Notes under the pieces: model-generated | What the model was told of the DNA's origin: nothing | The model's database searches: none | Seen by the model: only the letters and a program-made list of their open reading frames with translations | NCBI GenBank assembly: GCA_942486035.1 | Contig: CALNXK010000022.1 | Location: 2,902,001 to 2,966,000 of the forward strand | DNA: 64,000 nt | Direction: 5' to 3' | DNA from: Porites lobata | Taxonomy: Eukaryota; Cnidaria; Anthozoa; Scleractinia; Poritidae | Program-made: the position numbers and the translations under genes | Shown here: positions 37,901 through 52,900 of the stretch, piece by piece | Numbering within the stretch: the first letter of the stretch is position 1 | How the letters are laid out: each line of letters starts with the position of its first letter

Positions 37901-40900
37901 AACCTGTCACATAAATATATAGAATGCAGCATCAGTTGGTATAAAGAAGTAAGCAAAGTATACAGGTAAAAGAATATCATGTTCTCTCTTGTAATACTGA
38001 TGAACTTTTTCTGACGGATCAGTAACTCAAGCTGTCCAACCCGAAAATTGTCTGTAGGGCAGATGGCGTGTGGAAACGATATCCAATCACGGTATCTAAA
38101 ATCTGGGTGATTTGTTTGGAAGTACACGAACCACTCATATGAGACAGTGCCTCGTCGAAATTGCAAAAGCAATTTCTACTTACATGTAATAATTTTAACT
38201 GTCTATGTTAAAAACGGTTACGGAAGAGCTTTCTTACCTGAACGGGAATTTTAACTTCAGTAAATGCTCCGTACATATCAGCCACTCTCACTCGGAAGTC
38301 AATGGTGAAGTTGGAGGCCTTTTCTCCAGCAGGAAGTTTTGTTAGCTTGCTTTGTTTATGGCCTTTGTAAACCACATTAAGATCATAGTTCTTTGTGAAG
38401 TAAATGTATTCATACAGCAGTGGGACATCTGTGTCCGTCCAATTGACACATGTGAAAGTGTACTCTGTTACAAGAGTGAATCCTGACTCTGGACTCACTT
38501 GACAAATTCCTCCAGCAGGAGGAATGTTGGTTGTTACTTGATACTCGGAATAACCTGGGTATCCCCCGAGTCTCTGAGCAGTCAACACAAACTTATACTT
38601 CGTATTGGGCTTCAGAACTCCCGCACGCGTGACAATTCTTGGAGAGGAAGGTCTTGTTCGAAGTTTATCTTGCAGGGTTATTACTCTATGCCATCCGCCC
38701 TCTGAAGATAGCTTGTTACTTCTCAATTCGAATAAGGACCAACGATATTCAAGACGCTTACTACATGTAGAACCTTTGCAGAGCGTTTCAAGTGCAAGTC
38801 TTCTTGATGGGTTCACTTTCGCGTCACAATTGTCATAGCATCTGGAATAAAAATAAGTTGATTACATCAAAAGTTAATTACAATAGAGAGAATTACTTTA
38901 ACCGCAAACTAGGATTAGCTCGGTTTGATGAGATGTGGTTTGTACTGCGAGATGTTGAGGATTCGAAGAAGGGTTAGGGTTGCCCTACAAACAGCCGGAC
39001 CTTAGCGTGGCTTGGATGACCACGTAGAAATGACTAAGTACATTGAGTCTTATGTAAAGTCAGACACCTTGCACGAGAAAGTCAAAGTTGGCTTCTTATT
39101 GGTAGAAAAAGGGACGCAAGTTGTTTTAGTCTAATACAACAGCAAAGTAATAAAAAAATTGCTTACAACACTTTTACTGAAAAACACTTTCCAAACAACT
39201 GTTATTCAAGCTGCTTTTCACTGGAGTGAAAAAAAGGAACTGTAGGTCAGCATTGATGCTCACGCAATAAAACTTCGTGTGCAGGGTTTTCGCGCCATTT
39301 TTAAAGGTAGTGCGAGAACTACCTAACCTGGTACGACAACAGAGAGCTACAAGAACCACGAAAACCATAAAAGCCGTAAGAACCAAAACAAGCACGATTA
39401 CCAAAAGGACCAGACGAACCAGAACAATCATGATATCTAGAAGAACCACTGAGAAGAACCAAGAAAGTCAAAACAAAAGAACCATCAGAATCAAAAGATC
39501 CACGCGAACCAGAAGAAACAGAGGCTGCAAGAACGAGAGAGTTAGGAGAACCGAAAAGAACCGGTGAACCTGACACCAACAAAAGCTAGGAAGAAAGGAA
39601 AACCGTCATAAGGTCAGCTGTGATTATAAGAAGGAGGATAAGCTATCTTTCGTGGCTCCTTACATGCTATTAAAGGGTCCCTGACTAGCCAAAATAGCTT
39701 CTTTTTTTGTCTCCCTCTCCTTTCCACTTTTTATGTTACCAGAAAATTAGCTGAAGCGAATAAATGATTCAACAATGTATAATGACACAAAACAATAAGG
39801 AATAAAAGTAAGATTTGAGTGGCGGTTTAAATTTCACAACAGCCAATGTAAAGATTTGATATCTTGTCTGTTTAGTTTATATCAGTCCGTGATTTTATTA
39901 CTTTTGGCACTTTAAGTTTAAGGTAATTTATAAAGCTTAATTTTTCTTCGTTCCAACCTTATTAGAACCTCTGGTGGATCCCCAGGAACAATGGCCACCT
40001 CCTGAGTATACATGGCTTGTCTCCTATCTTTCCTGACGACAAGTGTTATCAAATACGAACTGTTCTCTGCCATATAACCGCTGTTTATCTTCAGCAACGA
40101 CACACCAGATCCTATTTTCCCCGCACCAGTTCCATAACATCCTCCTCGGTCCAAATTTACCTGCGATGAACTGGGAAGGGGGGAGGATATTTCGAGCAAG
40201 TCACTGGTGAAATTCTCTGAGGATTGTCTGCATACCCAAGTAAAATTCATACCTGGAAAAAGATAAAATAAAATAAATAAAAAAATAAAACAGAAAATCA
40301 ACACGAATAAAAGAGACATCGTTTCTTTGGCACAGTTATGACAGCTTCAGCTTAATGTACCCAAAAAGGGGAAAGGAAGGCTGAAGTATAGTATACAATA
40401 AGTGACCAGTTAATAGCTTGTGTACAAGGTAAAGCTGCTCAAACCATAACCTTTGATGTTTTATGTTCTGCCTTCTCGTGCTAAAAAATGGAACAAATGG
40501 TTGATGCATTGTTTATAGTGGAAGTGCACTTAAATCAGTTCTCTATATTGTTTACAAGCTCTCCACTTTAAGTCCAATCAAATAATAAAAATATAAAATA
40601 ACAGGATTAAAAATACCAAGTCGTAGGAAGCAATCAGGGGTCAATTTAAAAAAACCATCACAAGTGTAGTGTTCCCATTGTTTTATTGTCTGAAAACAAT
40701 AGCTACACTTGTAATAGTTTTATTAAATTGACCCCCCAGTTAGTTATTGACATGTATGTTAGAGAACTTGAACTCTACCCTGAGAAAACAGCCTACATTT
40801 TGCCACGCTACCACTGGCGTCCCCGCGAAATGACCCCTCAGAAACTAAATTTGTTTCGTCCAATCAGAAGCACTACCCAGATTTGGGTAGTGACGCGTCA

Positions 40901-43900
40901 TCAGTATGGAATTTCTGCGCTCGTTTCTCAGACGTCATTTCGCGGGGACACCAGTGATGACGTCACGAAATGTGAGCTGTTTTCTCAGGCTATTTGAACT
41001 CGGGACGACTGACGAACAAATCCAGTTGGTGGTGAGAGCGGGATCAAACCCTCGACTAGGCCGGATTTCAAGCCCGACACTGATCACTCGGCCAAGCTGC
41101 CTTCTTGTAAGGCTGGTTACTAATGGTGGCTGCAGGTGCTATTTTCGACAGAATTTTTCTGTCCTTAACAAAAAAAAGTTGACAGTTGTTGTGAAACGCA
41201 ATCAGATAGAATTGGGGTAATAGAAGTGTCCACCATTGCTGTCGTGGGAGAAAGTGGGAGAGTAAAGGCAAACTTACCGGCGTCAGGTAACACAGCATCT
41301 GGATCGCCGGAAAAGGAAGCATCGAACTCCAACGTTTTATTAAATCCTCGTTCCACTCTAGTTCCACCAGAAATTAGCGCAATCAAGGGGCTTCGCTCGA
41401 TGCGAAAATAACCTTTATTAACTCCATACACCTTGGTTCCTCTCATGCTGACAGTGAGTATCACCATGTAGCTGCCTGCTCCTAAAGTTCTTCCTCTTAT
41501 GAGTAATTCCGAGGAACCCTTTCTATTGAGAACCAACTCATTTCCCTCGTGCATAGAATTTATCTTGAAAACAGTCCAGTTAAAAATCGTCTTGTAAGAA
41601 AGTTCGCAGTCAAGTTTCACTTCAGACGGAATCAGCAACTGACTGACTGGTCGCACTATAAGAGCATCAGATACAGAGTCTGATAATGTTGGTAGACTCA
41701 CCTTCGGACTGTTGCATTTACCCTCTAAAATACGAAGGAATTCAGGTACTTCATATTAATCACAATTATTTGTAATTTCCATATGACTTCATGTTTGCCA
41801 AAATTACTTCCGTCAAGCGGAGCATTCACCTTTTCCACATAAACCTTAATGCACCTTGTTTACCCCTCGATGTGGAGGCGTGTGTTACCGAGCTGTTAAC
41901 ACCTCGAACTCTGGATCTAGAGGTCCGGGGTTCAAGCCTCGCCCGTCGCGTTGTTTCCTTAGACAAGGAACTTTACTCCACTTTGTCTCTCTTCACCCAG
42001 GTGTATAAATGGGTACCGGCGACATACTACTGGGGGGTAACCCTGCGATGGACTAGCATCCCGTCCAGGGGGGAGTAGCAATACTCCTAGGCATGCTTCA
42101 TGCTACGGAAACCGGTATAAGCTCCGGCCGTGTGGGCCTTTGGCTGGTGTGCGCCTTTACCTACCTTACCCCTCGATTACGATGTTTGTGCAAATTTTGT
42201 AAATTAAACAAGGTGCATTGTGGTCTATGTGAAAATGATGAATTAAGGCTAAGGGACGCATCCTGATGTCCATCATAAAGAAGATGAATCTCATTAGCTT
42301 GCAGTTCAGGGCATATCTACTTCTCTTAATGTTAAGGTACCAGGGGAAAGGACGGCTGAATATGCCTCGGATATAAACAACCTAATCTACTGCCAAGGAT
42401 GTTTAACCTTTTAGGAAAAATAATTAAACAAGACCGATGTAAAGTGATCAACAATAGAATAAAGTATAACAAATGGATGCAAAACACTTTTCTGCAGGGC
42501 ATGTTAAGTTGTGATATTTAAAATCTTACCTGCTATGTAAGAACCACAATATGGGCCAGTAAACTGTTCTAAGCATGCGCACCGAAATCCTTGTACTTGT
42601 ATAACGCAGCTACCACCATTTAGACATGGCACCGCAGTAAAAAGACAGGGATTAACTAAATTGATTCAGGCAAAATGTAAATAAACAATCAGAACACTAC
42701 CAGCATGAAAGGACAAATCAGTCCGGTTTGACTGCCTTTCCTACGACACAAATCTGACAAATCGTAAGGTGTAAGTTCCCTGGGGGGCGGACACGGTACG
42801 GGACACGACGCGTTTGAAGGTTAGAAACACTTAAAAAAATTAATTAGCAAACTGGCTGTGTAGGATATTCAGTAACAACCTCTGCTTTGGAACCCTGTTT
42901 TAGACACGACAAAATGCACAGTTAAGATTCTTTTCGGGACATAGTAAAGACAAGACACCATACTCTGTTAGCCTCTCGGTCTCGGTGTTTAAGTCAACCT
43001 TGCAAGTCGCAAAATAAAGAATAGATCATTCCAATCCTGTTGTGATCAGTGTCATCAATAAGGTCCAGGATCTCCTTTGAAAAGCTGAGCAGAGCTTGCT
43101 GAGATCTCCTGCTCATGTATACCACCAAATACCAAAGGTACAATAATAATTTTACATTGATGGGCAAATAAATGACTTATCGTAAGAAGAACATGTGCTA
43201 CAATAAATCCTGCAACGGTTTTATCCTTTTCAATTTGGCTCTAAGACTTACATAGTGAAGCTCTTCCCGACCTGCTGCACTAGGTGCTGTTTCTTGATCT
43301 AATGCACTATATGATACTTACAAACTTTTGTTCGGATACTCAGTGGCTGGGAATACCTTCCTACACCCATACTGGTGTACGCTGCCACCTGAATTACATA
43401 TGACGTGTTATGCTGCACCCCATCCAAGACAGCTCTGAAGCCGCTAATAGACTGATTTCTCATATGTGATTGTGTTTCCCCGTACTGTACTAAATATCCT
43501 TGAATTATACCATTTTCGGAGCCTTTAGGAACTGGATCCCACTCTATTATAATGGACTTCCAGTCAACGTATTCCACGCGAACATTAGCAGGAGCTTCAT
43601 TGGGTACTGAAAAAAGGGCATAAAAATTGTAAGTGTCTTGTATAAAGCAGGTGGCGTTCGCCGCTTACGACCGCGGTGCATTATTTTGACATTTTCGCAA
43701 GATGGCGGCATTTGCCTAGATATTCGTAGGTCTACATATACAGAGGAGCAGCGAGAAGCCAAAGGTTGTAAAATAGGGCTCAGTGAATCCACTGAATTGA
43801 CCATACTGTAACGAGAGGAAAGCTTCTATGCTATTTGTCTGAGAAACTTCGTTAGCTTTGCTTTGAATAAATTGGAAGTGCTCGGACCCCCGTCTAGCTA

Positions 43901-46900
43901 GTTCAAAGGCACTACACTTATTATTAATAATCATAAACAAATCATTACACTAAACATATCGAGATTTCAAATACAACTCGCCCGAGAAAAATCAGTTAGC
44001 TATTCATAAGCATCGCCAAGGAGTTCACAAGGAGAGTTATTAGGAGTTCACAAGAAATTTAAGGGCCTAGAGGCAAAGCTGCATTGGCCAGACACCCTGT
44101 TTGCGTGTTCGACGCGCTGAGTCACACTTGGCCGCTATAGAAGTCTTTTATCAGCTAGTTATTCGTTTACTTTTAGCTACTTGGACGTCAACTTGCGCCT
44201 GATGTTTAACTCACCGCCCTCCATAGTTCGCACTTTAACAGCCACGCTCTTGGGTCCTTCGCCGCCAACATTTACCGCCGAGACGCTTGCGGTATAGAGT
44301 GTGAAGATTCCAAGATCGTTAAATACAGCATTGTTTGCTTTCGATGCATTTACCGACACTACCATGTAATCGCTAGGTGTGTCAGCAAGACTAAAATAGA
44401 CATTGTATTGTATAATTTCTGGTCCGAGTAAGTCGTCTTCCTGTGGGTAGTCACTCCAACTGACATTCACACTTGTTGTACTTGTCGACTCTCCTCTGAC
44501 GTAACGTGGGGCATACAGGGGAGGAGGCCGATCTTAAAAGTACAAGGAGAATTTTGGGAGTTAAAAGAATATCTTTCGGTTAAACTTTTCAGAATTTTTG
44601 AATTATAAAGGTCTTACTATTGCACTGCTATATTTATGTTAGGTTGAACAAATACGCCCCATTTTCAAAATCATTCACAATCTCCCGTGATGTGCCGGCG
44701 CTTTCTCCTGCTTTAAGTGGACAAAACTGGTTTGAATCTTGTTCTTATCGTCTAATTGCCCGGGCTTAATTACAATTGGTGTGATTAGTAGTAATAGTAG
44801 TGGTAGTAGTAGTGGTAGTAGTAGTAGTAGTGTTGGTGGTGGTGGTGGTGGTGGTGGTAGTAGTAATAGTTGTAGTAGTGTAGTTATGAATATATGAAAA
44901 TCATATATGCGAAATGCGGGGTGAAGAATTATATGAATGAAGATCATCGCAGTTACAGACGCAACTTTAGCAGTTGCGGAAAGAAAGCCGCAAAAGATAG
45001 TAGTAGTGTTGGTGGTTGTGATGGTAGTAGTAGCAGCAGCAACACCAGTGGCAGAAATAATAAAAGTAGTGGTGGTGCGCGTGCACTTAAGGTAATACTA
45101 AAAATACTGAAAACACAGCTCTGAAAATATGATGTATAATTACCAGCTTCGTATATTTTTTGTTCGCACATGATCCCTGTAAATCCTGATGGACACACAC
45201 AGAAAGTTACGACTGAGTTAGGGAGGCCACTTCTTTTACAGGTACCACCATTGTAGCATTCATAGTTATCGCAAGGGTGCTCTGTAAGATAAAAATTAAT
45301 TACAATACACACAATAATCAAAATGTTTCTATATTGCTAAATGTTTATGTTGTGCTTTAGTTTGTCTTCCTTTGTTACGTCTTTGCACCGGAAATATTTA
45401 AATGATGGTTAAAAACAGAAAAGCTAGGAAACATCTGAGACATAGAACAACTTATTATCGTTCAGTCAGTATTGAACATGAATTGTGGACTGGGTACAAA
45501 CACAGACTACAGACCTACGGACTTGGTATGGAACATAGACAAGGAACAAGACGCGGACTACGGATCTTGTTTAAAACACCACCGAGCTATGAAAGGTGGA
45601 ACTAAGATAAAACGATGGCGGTTCAGTTTGTTTAAAACTGGTGTCTCTCTGAAGTACAGAAAAAACAACGATGATCTATGGTTATTTTCTAATGAAAATT
45701 TATACAAGTACAAGAAGTCAACTTCAGTGCTTCTCAATTTTATATCTTCGACTGATATTTAGATCTGTAATATCAATTCTTTTATTCTTCTTCTTTCATT
45801 TTGAAATAGAAAATTATGAGATATAAAAGGCCCGTAGGCCACCCAAGTGCATATAGCTGGCCAGCGTAGCAGGCGCCGGCTTTTCCAGGACAAAGAGAGA
45901 GATTTTTTTTCTCTGAACACTTTATTATGTACCTGCGTCGTCTGTCCTTTCTTCTGTCCAAGCCTTGGTGGAAGTCCCAGGCCCCACTCCTCCAGAACTG
46001 ACAGCTGACACATAAATTATGTATGCGGTAAAAGCAGTAAGGTTGGCTAGCTCGGTTGTGTTCTTATAGTTCAAAGTCACAAAGCTTGAGTTTTGCTCCA
46101 AACCAACTGGATGATACGTGACTTTATATCCTAAGGGTTTGCCATTAAAATGTTTCCTAGGCACGTGACTCCATGACACAATCAGACTGGAAGAACTGGA
46201 GTTATAAGCAATGAGGACGGTAGGAGATCGAGATGGAGCTGACAGAATGCAAGAAAACAACTGAAGCAGTTACAAAAACTTCAAATAATTAGAGTTTATT
46301 TACTAGCATTAACCAAAGGTTAGTTTTAACGATCAAGTGCGGCTACCTCAGTGGTGCGATTGATGTTGAGAACCGCTTTCATAATTGTGCACGTAAATAA
46401 GAAAACCCTATTGTTCCAGTTCCAGTATTAACAGAGGGAATAAAGGCGGATCTTGAAAGTGGAAATGGATTTGAACAACACGGTAAACAAGATTCATGTA
46501 TGCCTGAATTAACGCTGACTACGTGTTTTCGAAAGAAATAAACATTGTTGAATTTCCTTCGGAAGATTACCGCTCTTTCTCGACTTTCTCCTTGTAATGT
46601 TCTCGGCAACTTCTCAGCATGCAGCGACAAATGTATCATTAACACCTTGAAAAACACTGATGTATTCATGTACTATTCACGTGAGCACAGACTCAACCCG
46701 CATGCGAGCCCGCAGACGTATTCTTGATGGGGTAAGCGGTACTTTTTTAGTGTATAGCGGGGTTCTTGCAAAATCTGATAAAATTGGGCTACTTTTGTTC
46801 TTCCAACTAATATGCATGGTATGTGGGCGCGAATTGACCGCGAAAGCCCTGCCCGCAAAAAATGTCGCGGACGGCCCCACCAAGAATACAACTGCGGGAT

Positions 46901-49900
46901 CGCATTTTACTCGCCCGCAATAAATACTTGATTGGGTAATTGGCTAAACTAATTAAAAACTCGACAATTGCTCAACATTGCAGGCTGGTCTGATAATATG
47001 GCAAGCTAAAAAGTGAAAAAAAAGTCCCACATAAAACCTAACTTACGAATGCACGTGGACTTTTTTACCAGCATTATCTGTTAAAGCCATAGTCAATATT
47101 AAGGACACTAGCTAAAATGGCTGCAAGAAGATCGTTTATACCTGCATCGTTTGTCCTAGCCTTGGCAGTATTTCCAGGCCCCACTCCTCCAGAACTCAAC
47201 GCTGATACATTAATGATATACATAGTAAACGCAGACAAGTTGGCTAGCTCTGTTGTGTTCGTATAGTTTACTATCACAATGTTTACGTTTCTCTTTAAAC
47301 CAGCTGGATGATACGTGACTTTGTAACCTAGCGGTTCTCCGTTCAGATTCTGCTTTGGAAGATGGCTCCAGGTGACAATCAGGCTTGTCGAGCTGGAGTC
47401 ATGTGCGGTGATGATGTCAGGTGCTCTGCTGGGAGCTGATGAAGAGAATAGCAAAACCTACTAACTATTGTATGATAAGTAAATAATGTACAAGATTGAG
47501 CGCTGAAGACCATCAGTTATTATCTGTACCTGCATCGTCTGTCCTGGCCTTGGTGCTTCTCCAAGGCCCAACTCCACCGGAACTCACCGCAGATATGTTA
47601 ATGACATACATGGTATAGGCAAACAAATTGGTTAGTTCGGTTGTGTTTGTCAAGTTGACTGTCACGAAGCTCATGACGCTCTCTAAATCAAATGGATGAT
47701 AAGTGACTTTGTAACCCACGGGTTCTCCGTTGAAATAATTCTTGGGGAGATGGCTCCACGTGACAATCAGGCTTGCTGCACTGGCGTTGTGTGCGACGAT
47801 TATGTCAGGGGCTCGAGTTGGAGCTGATCAAAAGAACGGTAAAACGGAATAAAGCATTTCAATCCATGAGAATAACAATTAAATTTCATGCGTTTGCATT
47901 AAATACATAATCTGCAGGAGCTAGCCCTGACTTAAATAACAACAAATGTCTGAAGTGTATTTAGGTTATCACGATTATAACTCTAACAGCATAAACCATC
48001 TGTACCTGCATCGTCTGTCCTAGCATTAGTGTTATTCCCTGGCCCCACTCCTCCAGAGCTCAACGCTGACACGTAAATGACATACATGGTAAAGGCAGAC
48101 AAGTTGGTTAGCTCCGTAATGTTCGTATAGTTTACTGTCACCAAGTTTTTGTTCCTTTCTAGACCAACTGGATAGTACGAGACTCTGTAACCCAGCGGTT
48201 CTCCGTTGAAATACTGCTTGGGGAGATGGTTCCACGCAACAATCAGGCTTGTCGAGCTGGCGTTGTGTGCGGTGATGATGTCAGGTGCTCTACTAGGAGC
48301 TGATGAAGAGAATAGCAAAACCTACTAACTATTGTATAAATATGAACAGGCTACAAGATTAAGCGCTGAACAACAACAACAAAAAACCGAAAACATTCCT
48401 AATTGGGCTGTAATTCATCAGTTATCATCTGCACCTGCATCGTATGTCGGAGCCTTGTTGGTATTCCAAGGGCCAACGCTACCGGAACTCAACGCGGAAA
48501 CAGTAATTGACGACATACATAGTAAAAGCAGACAAGTTGGTTAGTTCCGTAATGTTCTTATATTTCACTGTGACAGAGCTCAGGGACGGATGCCCATACG
48601 CATTTGATATAAACTGATAACCTGAATGATTGAGCGATGAGCACTATCACAGTATGTTTCTGAATTGGACTGTTAAGGCCACTGGTTTTACACACTAAAA
48701 GAAAATCGTTTATACCTGCATCGTTTGTCCGAGCCTTTGTGGTATTCCCAGGCCCCACTCCTCCGGAACTCACTGCTGATACATTAATAACATACATGGT
48801 AAACGCAGCCAGGTTGATTAGCGCAGTTGTGTTCGTATGGTTCACTGCCACGAAGCTTATGTTGGTCTCCAAACCAAGTGGATAATACGTGACTTTGTAG
48901 CCCAGGGGTTCTCCTTTGAAATACTGCTTTGGGAGATGGTTCCACGTGACAATCAGGCTTGTCGAGCTGGAGTTGTGTGCGGTGATGATGTCAGGTGCTC
49001 TACTGGGAGCTGATGAAGAGAATAGCAAAACCTAGTAACTTTTGTATCAGTAAATAATGTACAAGATTAAATGCTGAACAAAACAATGAGAACAGCCTTA
49101 ATTTTGCTAAAGGCGATCAGTTTCTTCGGTACCTGCATCGTCTGTCCTAGCTTTGATGGTATTCCAAGGCCCAACGCCACCGGAACTCACCGCCGATATA
49201 TTGATGACATACATGGTAAACGCAGACAAGTTAGTTAGTTCGGTCGTATTCGTCAAGTTCACGGCCACCAAGTTTATGACGCTCTCCAAACCGTCTGGAT
49301 AATACGTGACTTTGTAGCCCACGGGTTCTCCGTTCAAATACTGCTTGGGGAGATGGCTCCAGGTGACAATGAGGCTTGTCCAGTTGGGGCTGTATGCGGT
49401 GATGATGTCAGGTGCTCGAGTGGGAGCTTATATAGAGAATACCAAAACGTAGTAAATATTGTATAAATAAACAGTCTACAATAGTGAGTGCTGAAAAAAA
49501 AAGACAACATTCTCAATTGGGCTGTAGTCCATTTGAGATCATCTATACCTGCATCGTCTGTCCGAGCTTTGATGGTATTCCATGGCCCAACTCCACCGGA
49601 ACTCACCGCGGTAACATTAATGACATACATAGTAAACGCAGACAAGTTAGTTAGCTCCGTAACGTTCTTATATTTCACGGTGAGAAAGCTTATGTTGCGC
49701 TCTAAACCAACTGGGTGATAAGTGACTTTGTAGCCTAAGGGTTCTCCGTTGAAATAGCGTTTGGAGAGATGGTTCCACTTGACAATAAGGCTCGTTGAGC
49801 TAGAGTTGTATGCGAAGATGATGTCTGGAGCTTGGGCTGGAGCTGATGAAAAGAAGAGAAAAATCAATCATTTTACGCATGTTAACAGTCCAAGCAGGAG

Positions 49901-52900
49901 CCCATCTCCTGGTCCAAGTTATTTGAAGTGGTAGAACCCAAAAAATAACAGTGATAGCTGTGAGCCGGAATGAGTGCGTAACAGATATGAACTCGATTTT
50001 CTGGAGTTTTCCTCTGTATCATAAATTACAGGTAAAATGCAATAGTTCGATTCGCCATTGCAGGTAAGATTCTAAATGTGGCTAAATGTAATTTAGGCTA
50101 AGTTAAATTGCAAGCCAATGCGGTCAGCGGTCTCCTCCTCAAGCGTGCGTGATCTGAGGGGTGTCCGCAGGGGCCTTTTGCTTATCTTGTGACTTACGTT
50201 GCATCTCACGCTGGCATTTTTGTGCTGATCTTTGCGGATCTGTTGCTTAGCGAATCGTATAGTTTGCTGGTCTGACGTAAGTGATAGTGATATTCTTACC
50301 TGTGTCGTCTGTTTGACTCACTGCGTAGTTTCCAGGCCCCACTCCACCAGAGCTCACCGCTGATACATTAATGACATATACAGTAAACGCAACCAAGTTA
50401 GTTAGCTCAGTTGTGTTTGTATAGTTCACAGTTACGAAACTCAAGTTTTGCTCCAGGCCAACTGGAAGATAAATGACTTTGTATCCCAAAACTTTTCCAT
50501 TAAAATGTTTGTAAGACACTTGACTCCACGACACCTTCAGACTGGAGGAGCTTATGTTGTACACGATGATAACTTCAGGAGCTTGAGATGGTGCTGAAGG
50601 AGTGCATGGAAAGAATGAGTGATTAATAGAACATCAGCATGTCACATGCAATAATTTCAAGCTATTACAGTCTGTTTTTTGGGTAATTTACCGTGAGGCT
50701 TAAGTTTCCATTCATACTCGGCTACTTCGCGTGAATACAATTAGGTTAGCCTGCGTAGCAAGCCTTTCTGCGCGAGTTGGTCGAGAAAAGTTGGGACGAG
50801 AACAATAAAAAAAAGGAATGTCTAACTTTCGCGCGATAGCTCGTTTGGAAACGCTTGCTACACAGGCTACGATAACGTGGAAGTCGATGAATAAACAGCA
50901 ATGTGTCATGCTTCTTAAATTATAGCTGGGGCTGCAAAGATGTCGCTGTATTTTTATTTGATTTTTCACTTTCGACTCTTTTTCTTGGTCAATGTAGCTA
51001 ATGTAGTTTATTTGAAAATTAGGGAATTCAGTTATTCTGCCTAAATAGTCGTTCAGTGTTGTTTTGAAATCGCTGAAATCGAGAATTGTTTACTTCCACG
51101 CTTCCAGGGAAAAACCCGCTCATACGCCAGACTCGCCGAAGGTTCACACGCTCTCGAGCGAACTTAAATGGACCAATGAGATATATTTTTATTGTTTTTT
51201 ATTGAAACCAATCAGAGACGGCCTTGCTCCAGGTTCCCCCCAGAGCTCTTCCCTCCCTGGCCGTCATGCGCGGAAGAGCTCTGGGTCGAGATTGTTTCGT
51301 TGTTTGTTTGCCACGATAAGTCCACTTGTTTGGAAAAAAGCGTCCACAATTTTTCGAAAACTTTATTTAAATTTCAATGTGTCATTTAATTCTCTTGGGT
51401 GTTGTTATGTTATCGTGTCAAAATGTCCGTTTGTTCGGTGTTAGCGTCGAAGAAAACATTTTTTGCCTCAAACCAATTCGGTGTGAAAACACCACCTGGT
51501 CAGAAGAACCAATTTTTAAGACCTAAGTGAATTCTACTTCACAAGCAAGTTTCACATATCTTTCAGTAAGTCAAAACTTGTTTAAAAAAATTGCTACTAA
51601 ATTTCAGTGACATAAATGCCTTAAAGTCCTTTTTATTTCAAGTTTTTTCCAAACCCAATATAAAGCAATTTTCAAGCTGAAACATTTTCAAACACCTGTT
51701 TTTCAATTTTGTCTTATTATAACGAATTTCCTGCAAATTACGTCAACATGAACTTTAATTTTATCTTAAGGTGAAATATAGGTCCTCTCCTCTATTTAGC
51801 GACAACAAGAGTTTCAGTGCAAATCATAAGTCGACAAAATTGGAAAACTGTCAGTTCGCTAAGTCAAAGAGGGCAATTTCGCTAAATTTTTAATAGTATA
51901 GGTACATAATATCCTGGCTGTTTGATTGATATATTTCAAAAATAATGAAAAATTTTTTACCACTTTTGCTATCATCTGCGTGGGCAATTTGCTTTCCTTT
52001 CTTACAAAAAGATCTAGATGGTTAGCTTCGTTTCATGCCAAATGATAAATGAATGGGAACTTTTTCCATTAGATGTTATTTTCCAGAAATGCATACTCCT
52101 TATGCTTTAATTACGCATCCTAAAAGCATGCTGAACAGGTCTGTCATGAAGGTCGTATAAAAGATAATATCATCAGATGTTTAAATCAAAGAAGCTGAGT
52201 TAAGGTTGCAATTGCTAAAAAGGTATTTATATCTTTGACAAATGACATGAAATTTAGTTCTTAATCTTTTTATGCCTATCTTTTTTCTTACAATAAACAA
52301 AGGAAGAATAAATTTCGCTAATGGAAGAATTCTCTACTGCTTCTTAGACATGTATCTGTCATTATTTTGGACAACTTTATAATGCCCGGCCAATTGTCGG
52401 ATTGCTTGAAAGAAGAGTGTATAACACAATAGACACCTTTGATATTCAGCGTGATCTTAACACGTGGGGTATTAACCCATTACTTCTCTTTCTTGTTTCC
52501 GGGTTATTTGCTTTTTTTTTCAGGCAGCTTTCGTATTATTGTTCCTTTTCATAAAAAGATTAAAGCACAGTAAAATTTAGCGTGTTCGCACGCAAAGCTA
52601 GCGCCTGAAGGTTATCATAAGGAAGCCAAGATATGGATCAACACAAAGCGAGAGAAAGGCACACATCATTAAAAAATCAAAGTTCAGAGGAGCATCTTTT
52701 CATGTCCAATAAGATGACCTCAGAAGAAGTTCTGTCGCTCATGATCTTGAACAGTGGGATCTCAGTAACTGGAACAATTTCTAACTTTCTTGTGATCCTC
52801 GCTGTTTTATCTGACCGTCAGTTGCGACAAACAGGTACCGCTGTTCTCATGGTTAGTTTATCGTCTTTTGATCTGATGCTTTGCGTTGTGTATCAACCGA

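Noticed and set aside
39277..39582. Overlapping Arg/Thr-rich and Ser/Gly-rich ORFs on both strands
   Set aside because: Low-complexity AGAACCA repeat. No splice logic or domain.
41030..41101. Functional tRNA-Ser
   Set aside because: The acceptor arms do not pair and the long variable arm is degraded.
45402..45762. Plus-strand ORFs between polycystin exons 16 and 17
   Set aside because: They contain repeated GAACATRGACAAG/GGACTA-like motifs and have no start context, splice sites or domains. Probably a repeat remnant.
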